Source of the DNA: Halomonas sp. 7T | Lineage (GTDB): Bacteria > Pseudomonadota > Gammaproteobacteria > Pseudomonadales > Halomonadaceae | Assembly (NCBI RefSeq): GCF_025643255.1 | Contig: NZ_CP087112.1 | Span: 2,046,001 to 2,110,000 of the forward strand | Direction: 5' to 3' | DNA: 64,000 nucleotides | Shown here: positions 16,293 to 26,234 of the stretch, piece after piece | Numbering within the stretch: the first letter of the stretch is position 1 | How the letters are laid out: every line of letters starts with the position of its first letter | Notes under the pieces: model-generated | What the model saw: only the letters and a program-made list of their open reading frames with translations | Told to the model about the DNA's origin: nothing | Database searches by the model: none | Program-made: the position numbers and the translations under genes

Positions 16293-17582
16293 TCAGATGG
16301 TTGATAGATCGACTCCGTAGTTGAGTTCCTCTGCGAAGTCCGGCAGTCCGTAACCGATGGTTTTCTTGTAGAAAGGAGAGACCTTCGCAGTCGGTGCCTT
16401 CTTCTTGTGCTTCGTGGTGTAGAGCATTCGTGCCCGCATCACCTCGAAGGAGTAACCGCGCCCTTCACGGTTCTTGTCCTTGGCCAGTCGGTTGATGGAC
16501 TCCGTGTAAGCGTTGGTGACGGGCATGTCCGTCTCGAAGTAGGTCATGGTCTCTTCGCGCCAGTTTCCCACTGCCCTGACCAGATCGCTCCAGACTTCCT
16601 TTTGGCCCTTCGGGATGGTGGCTATCCACTCGTCCAGGGCGGCTTCTGCCTGGAGCCGTGTGGTGGCGTCCCAGATGCCGTAGAAGCGCTCCTTGTGCTC
16701 GTAGGCGGCCAGCAGTTGCGGGAACGCGCCTGTCCAGGTCTCCATGATGAGGCACTCCCGGTCTGAGACTTCGTGAGCGCGTTTCAGCAGGATTTTCCGG
16801 TCTCCCTTGAGAGTCCGGCTCTGGGACGGTTTCAGCTCCTTTCTGAGGCCCTTGCGCACTCTCTCTAGGGCATCGTTGGCCATGCGCACCACATGGAACT
16901 TATCGACCACGATACGGGCCTGGGGCAGCACAGCCTTGACCGCTGCCCGGTAGGGGTTCCACATGTCCATGCTGACGATCTCGACCTTCTGCCGGTCTTT
17001 CAGCTTCATCAGGTAGTTGGTCACCACGTCCTGGCGGCGGGTGGCCAGCAGGTCGAGCAGGGTTCGCTCCTCAATGTTGGTCAGAATGCAGCGGTAGCGC
17101 TTGTTCAGGTATAGCTCGTCAATGCCCAGGATGCGGGGCGTCTCGAAGCGGTGCCAGCGCCCCAGGAACTCGGCGCGGGCGTTGAAGATGTCGCGCACCG
17201 TCTTCTCGTCCAGGCCGGTCTGTGCCGCCACAAAGGTGTAGGGGTGGTTGAAGGATTCCTTCTCCACGTACTCATGCAGCCGCAGTGTCATACGGAATCC
17301 GTCCACCATCTCCGGTAGCTGGGGCCTGAATGTTGTCTTGCAGGCCCGGCAGGTGTATCGGCGGCGGACCACCCAGAGAGTGACCCGCTTGCCGTGGATG
17401 GGCAGATCACGATAGGGAACGTCACGCTTGCCGAACCGTACGAACTCACCCTGCACGCCGCATTCCTCGCAGGCGATGGGATCGGGCACGTCCACCTGGA
17501 AGTGCATTTCGTCGTCGGTTGATTTGCAGCCCAGTACTTGGTATTGCGGCAGGTGAAGGATGTTGTCGGGAAGTTCGGTCAT
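16293..17582 (-). CDS. tnpA: ISL3 family transposase
   Basis: 429 residues, full length for ISL3 transposases. An N-terminal zinc-ribbon-like region has CEECG and TCRACKTTFRPQLPE. The DDE catalytic core shows Asp in ILGIDELYLNKRYRCILTN, Asp in VEIVSMDMWNPYRAAVK followed by IVVDKFHVVRMANDA, and Glu in AYTESINRLAKDKNREGRGY. No frameshift or stop is seen, so it should be active on the 24-bp terminal repeats. In the undisturbed element it lies 21 bp after lspA; here the mer transposon separates them, so its nearest upstream gene in the same direction is now merR. Confidence 0.93.
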   Translation of the reverse strand: MTELPDNILHLPQYQVLGCKSTDDEMHFQVDVPDPIACEECGVQGEFVRFGKRDVPYRDLPIHGKRVTLWVVRRRYTCRACKTTFRPQLPEMVDGFRMTLRLHEYVEKESFNHPYTFVAAQTGLDEKTVRDIFNARAEFLGRWHRFETPRILGIDELYLNKRYRCILTNIEERTLLDLLATRRQDVVTNYLMKLKDRQKVEIVSMDMWNPYRAAVKAVLPQARIVVDKFHVVRMANDALERVRKGLRKELKPSQSRTLKGDRKILLKRAHEVSDRECLIMETWTGAFPQLLAAYEHKERFYGIWDATTRLQAEAALDEWIATIPKGQKEVWSDLVRAVGNWREETMTYFETDMPVTNAYTESINRLAKDKNREGRGYSFEVMRARMLYTTKHKKKAPTAKVSPFYKKTIGYGLPDFAEELNYGVDLSTI

Positions 17583-17603
17583 GGTGTTGTATAGGCGTAG
17601 GTG

Positions 17604-17644
17604 TCAGTCAGATCCATCCGGCTCGGCATTGGTGTTTGCTTTTT
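17604..17644 (-). pseudogene. lspA: Cut-off 3' end of native lspA
   Basis: Read on the minus strand this fragment encodes KANTNAEPDGSD and a TGA stop at 17604-17606. It joins in frame to the lspA piece at 22475 if the mer transposon is removed, giving the original LspA C-terminus. It is now read only as an extension behind the transposon's left end. Confidence 0.8.
17640..17644. repeat. 5-bp target duplication of the mer transposon, left
   Basis: TTTTT abuts the left 38-bp repeat and is repeated at 22475-22479. A homopolymer is weak evidence alone, but removing the transposon and one copy restores the lspA reading frame to a natural end. Confidence 0.8.
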
Positions 17645-17682
17645 GGGGTCGTCTCAGAATTCGGAAAATAAAGCACGCTAAG
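17645..17682. repeat. Tn3-family 38-bp terminal inverted repeat, left
   Basis: Starts GGGGTCGTCTCAGAATTCGG and ends with the conserved inner ACGCTAAG. Its inner end supplies the stop codon of merR. Confidence 0.93.
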
Positions 17683-18133
17683 GCGTAGTCACCCCGTGAC
17701 TCCCCCGCGCCGATGCAGCGAGCTTCGTTCCGTCTTGCAGTGACACAATCAGCGGGCAGGAAACGTTCCCTTTCCGCGCATGGCAGGCGCACACCAGTTC
17801 AGACAGCACGGCCTCCATGCGTGCCAAGTCGGCCATCTTCTCGCGCACATCCTTGAGCTTGTGCTCGGCCAGGCCGCTGGCTTCCTCGCAATGGGTGCCA
17901 TCCTCCAGCCGCAGTAGCTCGGCGATTTCGTCCAGGCTAAAGCCCAGCCGCTGGGCCGATTTCACGAACCGCACTCGTGTTACATCCGCCTCGCCATAGC
18001 GGCGAATGCTGCCATAGGGCTTGTCTGGCTCCGGCAGCAGGCCCTTGCGCTGGTAGAACCGGATGGTCTCCACATTGACCCCGGCCGCCTTGGCAAAAAC
18101 GCCAATGGTCAGATTCTCAAAATTAATTTGCAT
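17678..18133 (-). CDS. merR: Mercury-responsive regulator MerR
   Basis: 151-residue MerR that represses and, with Hg(II), activates the mer promoter by DNA distortion. N-terminal helix-turn-helix: [20 protein letters not shown]. The three Hg-binding cysteines are present in GTHCEEASG and [15 protein letters not shown]. The C-terminus ([12 protein letters not shown]) differs from the usual short end because the frame runs to a TAG located in the inner end of the transposon's 38-bp repeat, making it slightly longer than the standard 144 residues. Divergent from merT over the operator at 18139-18169. Confidence 0.95.
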   Translation of the reverse strand: MQINFENLTIGVFAKAAGVNVETIRFYQRKGLLPEPDKPYGSIRRYGEADVTRVRFVKSAQRLGFSLDEIAELLRLEDGTHCEEASGLAEHKLKDVREKMADLARMEAVLSELVCACHARKGNVSCPLIVSLQDGTKLAASARGSHGVTTP

Positions 18134-18138
18134 ATCGC

Positions 18139-18169
18139 TTGACTCCGTACATAACTACGGAAGTAAGCT
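18139..18169 (+). promoter_or_regulatory. mer operator-promoter (PmerT / MerR site)
   Basis: TTGACT (-35, 18139-18144) and TAAGCT (-10, 18164-18169) are separated by 19 bp, the over-long spacing that MerR corrects. The spacer contains the dyad TCCGTA (18144-18149) / TACGGA (18156-18161). The layout is that of Tn21/Tn501; one inner dyad position and the -10 differ from the form I remember. Confidence 0.9.
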
Positions 18170-18204
18170 TAAGCTATCCAAACCAAATTTGAAAGGACAA
18201 GCGT

Positions 18205-18555
18205 ATGTCTGAACCACAAAACGGGCGCGGCGCGCTCTTCGCCGGTGGGCTGGCCGCCATTCTTGCGTCGGCCTGCTGCCTGGGGCCGCTGGTTTTGATC
18301 GCCTTGGGGTTCAGCGGGGCATGGATCGGCAACCTGACGGTGCTGGAACCCTATCGCCCGATCTTCATCGGCGCAGCGCTGGTCGCGCTGTTTTTCGCCT
18401 GGCGGCGCATCTACCGCCCGGCGCAAGCCTGCAAACCGGGTGAGGTCTGCGCGATTCCCCAAGTGCGAGCTACTTACAAGCTCATTTTCTGGATCGTGGC
18501 CGCGCTGGTCCTGGTCGCGCTCGGATTTCCCTACGTCATGCCATTTTTCTATTAA
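18205..18555 (+). CDS. merT: Mercuric ion transporter MerT
   Basis: 116 residues, three membrane helices. It moves Hg(II) from MerP into the cytoplasm. The first helix carries the vicinal pair in ASACCLGPLVLIALG; a second Cys pair is in the cytoplasmic loop (QACKPGEVCAIPQ). GAAAGGACAAG precedes the ATG. First structural gene of the mer operon, 15 bp before merP. Confidence 0.95.
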   Translation: MSEPQNGRGALFAGGLAAILASACCLGPLVLIALGFSGAWIGNLTVLEPYRPIFIGAALVALFFAWRRIYRPAQACKPGEVCAIPQVRATYKLIFWIVAALVLVALGFPYVMPFFY

Positions 18556-18570
18556 TCACAGGAGTTCATC

Positions 18571-18846
18571 ATGAAAAAACTGTTTGCCGCCCTCGCCCTC
18601 GCTGCCGTTGTTGCCCCCGTGTGGGCCGCGACCCAGACAGTCACGCTGTCCGTACCCGGCATGACCTGCCCCACCTGCCCGATCACCGTCAAAATGGCGA
18701 TTTCCAGGATTGAAGGCGTTGATAAAGTTGACGTTACCTTCGAACCACGCGAAGCGGTTGTCACCTTCGATGATACCAAGACCAGTGTGCATGAGTTGAT
18801 CAAGGCCACTGGCGATGCGGGCTACCCGTCCAGTGTTAAGCAATGA
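18571..18846 (+). CDS. merP: Periplasmic mercury-binding protein MerP
   Basis: 91 residues with a signal peptide (MKKLFAALALAAVVAPVWA). It has one HMA domain whose motif GMTCPTCPITVK holds the two Hg-binding cysteines. It collects Hg(II) in the periplasm and hands it to MerT. GGAG ribosome site; followed by merC after 25 bp. Confidence 0.95.
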   Translation: MKKLFAALALAAVVAPVWAATQTVTLSVPGMTCPTCPITVKMAISRIEGVDKVDVTFEPREAVVTFDDTKTSVHELIKATGDAGYPSSVKQ

Positions 18847-21000
<2,154 letters not shown>

Positions 21001-21017
21001 GGAAAAGGAGGTGTTCA

Positions 21018-21383
21018 ATGAGCGCCTACACAGTGTCCCGGCTGGCCCTTGATGCCGGGGTGAGCGTGCATATCGTGCGCGACTACCTGCTGCGCGGATT
21101 GCTACGGCCGGTCGCGTGCACCACGGGCGGCTACGGCTTGTTCGATGACACCGCGTTGCAACGGCTGCGCTTTGTACGGGCTGCCTTCGAAGCGGGTATC
21201 GGCCTGGACGCACTGGCGCGGCTGTGCCGGGCGCTGGATGCTGCGGACGGTGACGGTGCGTCTGCGCAGCTTGCCGTGTTGCGGCAACTCGTCGAGCGTC
21301 GGCGCGAGGCCCTGGCCAGCCTCGAAATGCAACTGGCCGCCATGCCAACCGAACCGGCACAGCACGCGGAGAGTCTGCCATGA
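21018..21383 (+). CDS. merD: Secondary mer regulator MerD
   Basis: 121 residues from the ATG at 21018, which follows AAAAGGAGG. A MerR-like N-terminal helix-turn-helix ([20 protein letters not shown]) and a C-terminal part rich in Arg/Leu without the Hg-binding cysteines of MerR. MerD displaces MerR from the operator to shut the operon off. Its TGA overlaps the next ATG (21380). Confidence 0.93.
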   Translation: MSAYTVSRLALDAGVSVHIVRDYLLRGLLRPVACTTGGYGLFDDTALQRLRFVRAAFEAGIGLDALARLCRALDAADGDGASAQLAVLRQLVERRREALASLEMQLAAMPTEPAQHAESLP

Positions 21384-22441
21384 ACAGCCCAGAGCACTTG
21401 CCGTCTGAGACGCACAAACCGATCACCGGCTACTTGTGGGGCGCGCTGGCCGTGCTCATTCGGCAACCCTTCGCCGGCAACTGGGGTGACGGCACCACGT
21501 CATCGTCGGACGGCCAGAACTTCAGAACCGGCAGCAAAGCAGAAAGCACTGGTCATATCAACCCGAAGTATGGAAGCAGTCCAGGACGGACTTTCTACAC
21601 CCATATCTCCGACCAGTACGCGCCCTTCAGTGCCAAGGTGGTCAACGTGGGCATTCGTGATTCAACTTACGTGCTTGATGGCCTGCTGTACCACGAGTCG
21701 GACTTGCGCATCGAGGAACACTACACCGACACGGCAGGCTTCACCGATCACGTGTTTGGCTTGATGCATTTGCTGGGATTTCGCTTCGCGCCGCGTATCC
21801 GTGACTTGGGCGAAACCAAGCTATTCATCCCCAAGGGCGATGCCGCCTATGACGCGCTCAAGCCGATGATTAGCAGCGACAGGCTGAACATCAAGCAAAT
21901 ACGCGCCCATTGGGATGAAATTCTGCGGCTGGCCACCTCCATCAAGCAAGGCACGGTAACGGCTTCGCTGATGCTGCGCAAACTCGGCAGCTACCCGCGC
22001 CAGAACGGCTTGGCCGTGGCGTTGCGCGAGCTGGGGCGCATCGAGCGCACGCTGTTCATTTTGGATTGGCTGCAAAGCGTGGAGCTGCGCCGCCGCGTCC
22101 ATGCGGGGCTGAATAAGGGCGAGGCGCGCAACGCGCTGGCCAGGGCGGTCTTCTTCTACCGATTGGGTGAAATCCGCGACCGCAGTTTTGAGCACCAGCG
22201 CTACCGGGCCAGCGGCCTCAATCTGGTGACGGCGGCCATCGTGTTGTGGAACACGGTATATCTGGAGCGTGCCACCAGTGCTTTGCGTGGCAACGGCACG
22301 GCGCTGGACGACACATTGTTGCAATATCTGTCGCCGCTGGGGTGGGAGCACATCAACCTGACCGGCGATTACCTATGGCGCAGCAGCGCCAAGGTCGGTG
22401 CGGGGAAGTTTAGGCCATTGCGACCGCTGCCACCGGCTTAG
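21380..22441 (+). CDS. Chimeric frame: MerE N-terminus fused to C-terminal third of Tn3-family transposase
   Basis: 353 codons. Residues 1-26 ([20 protein letters not shown], then GALAVL) are the MerE N-terminus. At about nt 21458 the frame passes without a break into Tn21-type TnpA, starting [20 protein letters not shown] and running to its normal end ([11 protein letters not shown]). Lost are the MerE cysteine segment after LWGALAVL and the N-terminal DNA-binding two thirds of TnpA. The kept part includes the DDE catalytic domain region, beginning with the [12 protein letters not shown] motif. It is translationally coupled to merD. Neither parent activity is expected, but a stable protein with the catalytic domain could be made under mercury control (inference). 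Confidence 0.88.
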   Translation: MNSPEHLPSETHKPITGYLWGALAVLIRQPFAGNWGDGTTSSSDGQNFRTGSKAESTGHINPKYGSSPGRTFYTHISDQYAPFSAKVVNVGIRDSTYVLDGLLYHESDLRIEEHYTDTAGFTDHVFGLMHLLGFRFAPRIRDLGETKLFIPKGDAAYDALKPMISSDRLNIKQIRAHWDEILRLATSIKQGTVTASLMLRKLGSYPRQNGLAVALRELGRIERTLFILDWLQSVELRRRVHAGLNKGEARNALARAVFFYRLGEIRDRSFEHQRYRASGLNLVTAAIVLWNTVYLERATSALRGNGTALDDTLLQYLSPLGWEHINLTGDYLWRSSAKVGAGKFRPLRPLPPA

Positions 22442-22474
22442 CGTGCTTTATTTTCCGTTTTCTGAGACGACCCC
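22437..22474. repeat. Tn3-family 38-bp terminal inverted repeat, right
   Basis: Starts CTTAGCGTGC and ends GACGACCCC, matching the left repeat except for two bases. Its outer part provides the last eight codons of the altered lspA frame. Confidence 0.93.
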
Positions 22475-22951
22475 TTTTTTACCCAACAAGCTGCTGGAAA
22501 CGAAAAGTAAGGCACCGAGGACAATTGCAATATCAGCCAGGTTGAAGGCCGGCCAATGCCAGTCTCGCCAATAGAAATCAAAGGAATCCACAACATAGCC
22601 GCGAAAGACCCGGTCAATCAGGTTGCCCATGGCGCCACCGAGGATAAGACTGTAAGCGATGGCTTCTCCTTTATGACGATTTTCAAGGATCAGCTTGATC
22701 AGAAAAATCGAGACCACTACCGCGATTCCGATAAAAAAGTAGCGCTGCCAGCCTCCACCATTCGCAAAAAGACTGAATGCGGCACCGGTGTTCCATAGGT
22801 GCACCCAGTTAAAGAACGGGGTCACCGAAACATACTCGCCATAGGCCATTGATTGCTGCACCAGCCACTTTACAGCCTGATCAGACGCTGCCAGCAGGCC
22901 CGATATGGACAATAGGGCATACGGCGAGAGCTTTTTGCCAATAATGAGCAT
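22448..22951 (-). CDS. lspA: Signal peptidase II of the ISL3 element, C-terminus altered
   Basis: 167 residues; aspartyl protease that cleaves signal peptides of lipidated prolipoproteins in the inner membrane. Conserved blocks: SDQAVKWLV, FNWVHLWNTGAAFSLF, GAMGNLIDRVFRGYVVDSFD and PAFNLADIAIVLG, giving both catalytic aspartates. After SSSLLGKK the frame leaves native sequence and continues through the inserted Tn3-type terminal repeat (GVVSENGK, stop); the original ending KANTNAEPDGSD lies at 17604-17644. The catalytic core is untouched, so activity is likely retained. lspA is a known passenger of ISPpu12. Confidence 0.93.
   Translation of the reverse strand: MLIIGKKLSPYALLSISGLLAASDQAVKWLVQQSMAYGEYVSVTPFFNWVHLWNTGAAFSLFANGGGWQRYFFIGIAVVVSIFLIKLILENRHKGEAIAYSLILGGAMGNLIDRVFRGYVVDSFDFYWRDWHWPAFNLADIAIVLGALLFVSSSLLGKKGVVSENGK
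22475..22479. repeat. 5-bp target duplication of the mer transposon, right
   Basis: TTTTT immediately follows the right 38-bp repeat and matches 17640-17644. Confidence 0.8.
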
Positions 22952-22954
22952 TAT

Positions 22955-23851
22955 TTAACCCTTCAACGCCAGAATGCGTCTGGCACCGTTAAGTACAATG
23001 ACCCCCGCGATGGTGCCGATAATCAGATCCGGATAATTGGACCCGGTCCACGCGACCAGGGCGCCGGCGGTGATGACCCCCAGGTTGATCACCACGTCGT
23101 TGGCCGAAAATATCCAGCTAGCCTTCATATGAGCTCCGCCCCCTCGATGTTTGGATACCATCAGCAGACAGGCGGTATTGGCAATCAATGCGACGAATGC
23201 GATGGCTATCATCACCAGCGATTCAGGCTCACTACCGAATACAAAGCGCCTCACGACCTCTACGAGTACGCCAACAGCCAAAACCAGTTGGACCACACCA
23301 GCAACGTGCGCAACACGGACCTGCCTTTTCACGCTATGCCCAACCGCATAAAGAGCGAGTCCGTACACTGCCGCATCAGCAAAATTGTCCAGGGACTCTG
23401 CAATGAGGCCAGTTGACTGAGCCATCAGACCGGCAGTCATTTCCACCACGAACAGAAGTGCATTGATGCCGAGCAACCAGCGCAGGGTCCCGGATTCTTG
23501 CTTAGCAGAAGCTGCCGAAAACTCGGCGGCCTTGATGGTCTCCGGATTTGCAGCGACGGTTTCCTGAAGCGAGGCGCCTAGCCCCAAGGTCTTCAGTTTC
23601 GAGGTGACGGGCTCGACCTCGCCGTCATGCACGACCTTCAGCCGGCGGTTCGACAAGTCGAAGGACAGCGCCCGAATCTCCTCAAAGCCGTTCAGGGCTA
23701 GGCGAATCATTCGTTCTTCTGATGGACAGTCCATCTTCGGCACGGCATAAACACTGACCCATCTCCCTGGCGCCTCGGAGGAGGCCTGTATATCGGTATC
23801 CGCTGCGGACGTTGCATCACCGCCACAGGCGCCACCACAGGATTTGCTCAT
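22955..23851 (-). CDS. Cation diffusion facilitator exporter with N-terminal metal-binding domain
   Basis: 298 residues from the ATG at 23851 (GTGGAG upstream); seven codons of upstream frame are not needed. The N-terminus has a Cys-rich patch (MSKSCGGACGGDATSA) and an HMA-like domain with PKMDCPSEERMIRLAL. Six membrane helices of the CDF/CzcD fold follow, including LIAESLDNFADAAVYGLALY with the Asp residues of the zinc site and SANDVVINLGVITAGALV. It exports divalent metals such as Zn, Cd or Co. It precedes lspA by 3 bp and is divergent from the MerR-type regulator, which probably controls it. Confidence 0.88.
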   Translation of the reverse strand: MSKSCGGACGGDATSAADTDIQASSEAPGRWVSVYAVPKMDCPSEERMIRLALNGFEEIRALSFDLSNRRLKVVHDGEVEPVTSKLKTLGLGASLQETVAANPETIKAAEFSAASAKQESGTLRWLLGINALLFVVEMTAGLMAQSTGLIAESLDNFADAAVYGLALYAVGHSVKRQVRVAHVAGVVQLVLAVGVLVEVVRRFVFGSEPESLVMIAIAFVALIANTACLLMVSKHRGGGAHMKASWIFSANDVVINLGVITAGALVAWTGSNYPDLIIGTIAGVIVLNGARRILALKG

Positions 23852-23884
23852 GATACGACTCCACTTGAACAATGTTGTGGTACC

Positions 23885-23915
23885 ATTTAAAACTATAAAG
23901 CTACTATAAGGTCAA
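23885..23915 (-). promoter_or_regulatory. MerR-type promoter of the cation exporter
   Basis: On the minus strand TTGACC (23915-23910), then a 19-bp spacer that contains TTATAGTAGCTTTATAG, then TTAAAT (23890-23885). The long spacer with an imperfect repeat centred in it fits regulation by the divergent CadR/PbrR-like protein. The -10 is weak. Confidence 0.6.
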
Positions 23916-23946
23916 TAGAGTAAAGAATCCGTTGGGGAGGAGGCTG

Positions 23947-24354
23947 ATGCGCATTGGTCAGTTGGCGCAGTTGGTAGGGGTCGAAACACAGACGATCCGC
24001 TTCTATGAACAGCAGGGCTTGTTGCCGCCGCCTGATCGGCAGGACAACGGTTACCGTGTCTATACCGAGAAGCATGGTGAGGGGCTGGCCTTCATCCGTC
24101 GCTGCAGAATCCTGGGCCTGTCACTGGCTGAGATTCACGAACTACAGAGCTATCAGGACGACCCTCATCAGCCTTGTACCGCCGTCAACGCCTTGCTCGA
24201 TGATCACATCTCTCATGTGCGGTCGCAGATAACCGCTCTGCAAGCGCTTGAGAAACAACTCGTTTCACTGAGAGCGAGTTGCAACGATGACCGGGAAGTT
24301 GAGGCGTGTGGGGTTCTTGCTGGAATTAGCGAAGGAAACATGCACCAGCAGTAG
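23947..24354 (+). CDS. Cd(II)/Pb(II)-responsive MerR-family regulator
   Basis: 135 residues from the ATG at 23947, behind GGGGAGGAGG; a TTG 15 bp upstream is in frame. Helix-turn-helix MRIGQLAQLVGVETQTIRFY, dimerisation helix, and Cys residues in HQPCTAVNALLDDHI and SLRASCND plus a late Cys in EACGVLAG, the CadR/PbrR ligand pattern. It probably activates the divergent CDF exporter on metal binding. Last gene of the ISL3 element before its right repeat. Confidence 0.9.
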   Translation: MRIGQLAQLVGVETQTIRFYEQQGLLPPPDRQDNGYRVYTEKHGEGLAFIRRCRILGLSLAEIHELQSYQDDPHQPCTAVNALLDDHISHVRSQITALQALEKQLVSLRASCNDDREVEACGVLAGISEGNMHQQ

Positions 24355-24417
24355 GTGAAGCATCAACCAGATAATCCGATGAGATGCCGGTCTGTCTCAC
24401 TCTCATGCAAAGGTAAG

Positions 24418-24441
24418 ATCAACCATTTAATCCGCTTACCC
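24418..24441. repeat. ISL3 element terminal inverted repeat, right
   Basis: Reads ATCAACCATTTAATCCGCTT then ACCC; the counterpart of 16235-16258 with three mismatches. CCC is outermost. Confidence 0.92.
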
Positions 24442-24495
24442 ATTAATCTCAACGGCTTCCTGCAGCGATGTTTGGAGTTCGTCAAAAATGCTCAT
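24436..24495 (-). pseudogene. NadS/HigA-like antitoxin, 5' part
   Basis: From the ATG at 24495, with AAAGGAGG upstream, the frame encodes MSIFDELQTSLQEAVEIN and then stops one codon inside the IS repeat. It is the missing start of the antitoxin gene at 15996-16271. The ATG overlaps the stop of the toxin fragment (ATGA), the usual toxin-first arrangement of such modules. Confidence 0.85.
24442..24449. repeat. 8-bp target duplication, right copy
   Basis: ATTAATCT, identical to 16227-16234. Confidence 0.9.
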
Positions 24496-24620
24496 CCAGA
24501 AACTTCCTCCTTTAATTGGTGGGTCAGTGTTTTCAATGCGGCCTTTTCAGCAAGTGTTATGTTGTCCTTCATGTTCTTAGGGTAGGCCAATATCACAGAT
24601 ATATGGTCGCCGCCTGGTTG
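24492..24620 (-). pseudogene. RelE/HigB-like toxin, C-terminal remnant
   Basis: Too short for routine ORF calling. 42 codons read GGDHISVILAYPKNMKDNIT followed by LAEKAALKTLTHQLKEEVSG and a TGA that overlaps the antitoxin ATG. The AYPKNxKDNxTxAEKxAL pattern is the C-terminal end of RelE/HigB-type mRNA interferases. An in-frame TGA at 24621-24623 and no recognisable toxin sequence beyond it show that the gene was already broken, independently of the IS insertion in the antitoxin. Confidence 0.65.
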
Positions 24621-24623
24621 TCA

Positions 24624-24981
24624 TCTGGCTGCTAACAGGATGAAAGACATGTGAGTAATGTAATCCCTGGAAAAGATAACGTATTGATAATTCTTGGTTT
24701 CCGCATTGCAGGCGCGATACCAAAGTTTATTTTGTTGCACTCATAATCTCTTGGTCGTAAATTCATGTGCTACTGGAGTTTCCAGCTGTTGCAGCGTAAC
24801 GGTGTAGCTCATCGATGATTCCATATATGGCAGTAATCGTCGGCATGGTGGATACCTAGCCCCCACAAAAGAGTGAGCCGAGTTTAGCGGTGTGGGGGCA
24901 TGAGGGCAAAGCGATACTCCACTGACCGTATCCATTGCCTGGATAGGTTTAGTGAGCTTGTGGATCGATAGACAATGTCCC
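24624..24981. other. Gap between toxin remnant and Gp2-like gene
   Basis: No supported gene. A 90-codon minus-strand frame (24741-25013) overlaps the end of the Gp2-like gene and looks fortuitous. The toxin-distal side may be decayed toxin sequence. Confidence 0.4.
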
Positions 24982-25692
24982 TTATTGGCGGCTAGTACCA
25001 AACGCTCGTACACCTAGCCCGTACTGCTTTGTATTCGTTTTACAGAGATAAGAGGCACGTGTGAAAGCCTGCTCAAAGCTAGTTAGGTCACCTCGGTCGA
25101 TCCAGTAGTAAGGGTTATCAGGGACGTGTACCCATGGCTCTTGAGGGTTCCAAGTGATTCCCAGCGCGCTGTACCAAGCACGTGACACCCGGCTGATAAG
25201 GTTCTCGTTTTGAGAGCCTGCCTTACCTGGCATGTGATACGCGTCACGATTCAGTAGGAAGAAGAAGTGATAGTGCGGCTTGCCGTTAAGGCCAACCTCC
25301 CGGCACCATACGTAGCGCACCTTAGTGTCAGGCACCCAGCCAGCTTGGCGTTTACTCTCACGATCATGTTTGATAATCGCTTTAAAGGAAGCGATGAACC
25401 TTGCGATAAGGCCTTTGTGATCCTCCGGCCTCATCCGGTCGCTTATCGTTGTGGGAATGACAGGATCGACCCTGAAGGCTAGCACGCGAGGGTAGTCAGC
25501 GAGAGCCTTGTGCATTGTAATGTAAAGGGCCTGAAGGTATTCATCGGCCATTGGGAGATGTTTCACTTGGAGAGCAAGCCCGTTGAAGGTAGGAGCAGCG
25601 TTCAAGCACAAATTAGCGTTTGATGGGTGTCGTTGAAGCATTTTAATTACCTCGATAGTGAGATCGACCCATGCCTTCGGAGGCATGAGCAT
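24982..25692 (-). CDS. Inovirus Gp2 / YagK-YfjJ family protein
   Basis: 236 residues matching the YagK/YfjJ C-terminal family, annotated as inovirus Gp2-like and common in phage satellites and integrated elements. The central motif REVGLNGKPHYHFFFLLN (about residues 131-148) contains HYH, like the HUH metal site of rolling-circle replication proteins; RVSRAWYSALG supplies a possible catalytic Tyr. I infer a DNA-nicking or replication role for the element; family members are mostly uncharacterised. The start at 25692 lacks a strong ribosome site and a later Met is possible. AlpA-like gene upstream in the same direction. Confidence 0.72.
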   Translation of the reverse strand: MLMPPKAWVDLTIEVIKMLQRHPSNANLCLNAAPTFNGLALQVKHLPMADEYLQALYITMHKALADYPRVLAFRVDPVIPTTISDRMRPEDHKGLIARFIASFKAIIKHDRESKRQAGWVPDTKVRYVWCREVGLNGKPHYHFFFLLNRDAYHMPGKAGSQNENLISRVSRAWYSALGITWNPQEPWVHVPDNPYYWIDRGDLTSFEQAFTRASYLCKTNTKQYGLGVRAFGTSRQ

Positions 25693-25810
25693 GTATGTCA
25701 GGCACGACGAAGCCTCCAGCGGAGGCTGGATTCATTGAGACGGATACGTGTGGATGGCTACCTTTACGCTCGCTACTCAGGGACGGGGCTTGATGCCCCT
25801 CCCATTACCC

Positions 25811-25836
25811 TTTGATTTAACTATTTGATTTAACTA
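25811..25836. repeat. Tandem 13-bp repeat TTTGATTTAACTA
   Basis: Two exact copies, 25811-25823 and 25824-25836, in the AT-rich gap between the Gp2-like and AlpA-like genes. Iteron- or operator-like in look; function unknown. Confidence 0.75.
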
Positions 25837-25955
25837 ATAATAATTAAACAAGGTTCTTGGGAATGGGTAGTGACCGATAGGTACTGATGGTTGCTGGTGG
25901 GAGTGAGTCGCCGTCAGCGAATAATCACTCTTCAATTAAATGAGGAAAGATTGAG

Positions 25956-26156
25956 TTACTTCAGCACTGCTTCATTCCTGCGCTCGATGCTTTCGCAGAT
26001 CCAGGCTTCCACTTCACGCTCGACCCAGGCAACAGCCCGAGTGCCCAGCTTGATGGGCTGAGGGAACTGCCCAAGGCTGATGTACTTGTAGACCGTCGAT
26101 CTAGCCAGCCCAGTACGATCCATGACGTCTTTGATGCGGATTAATCGATTGCTCAT
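25956..26156 (-). CDS. AlpA family regulator
   Basis: 66 residues of the AlpA/HTH_17 type: RIKDVMDRTGLARSTVYKYI, then FPQPIKLGTRAVAWVEREVE. AlpA proteins are short DNA-binding excisionase-like regulators that in P4-like satellites and genomic islands promote integrase expression or excision. CAGGAG sits 5-10 bp before the ATG. No integrase is visible in this window, so its partner may be lost or lie elsewhere. Confidence 0.88.
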   Translation of the reverse strand: MSNRLIRIKDVMDRTGLARSTVYKYISLGQFPQPIKLGTRAVAWVEREVEAWICESIERRNEAVLK

Positions 26157-26234
26157 GACGAACTCCTGTTATTCGTTCATGAGATGAGGCAGGTGAGTAT
26201 TTTTTAATTGGAGAGTGGCTTTGGCGACTGGTGG

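Noticed and set aside
24741..25013. 90-codon minus-strand frame
   Set aside because: Overlaps the end of the Gp2-like gene, no recognisable domain and no ribosome site.
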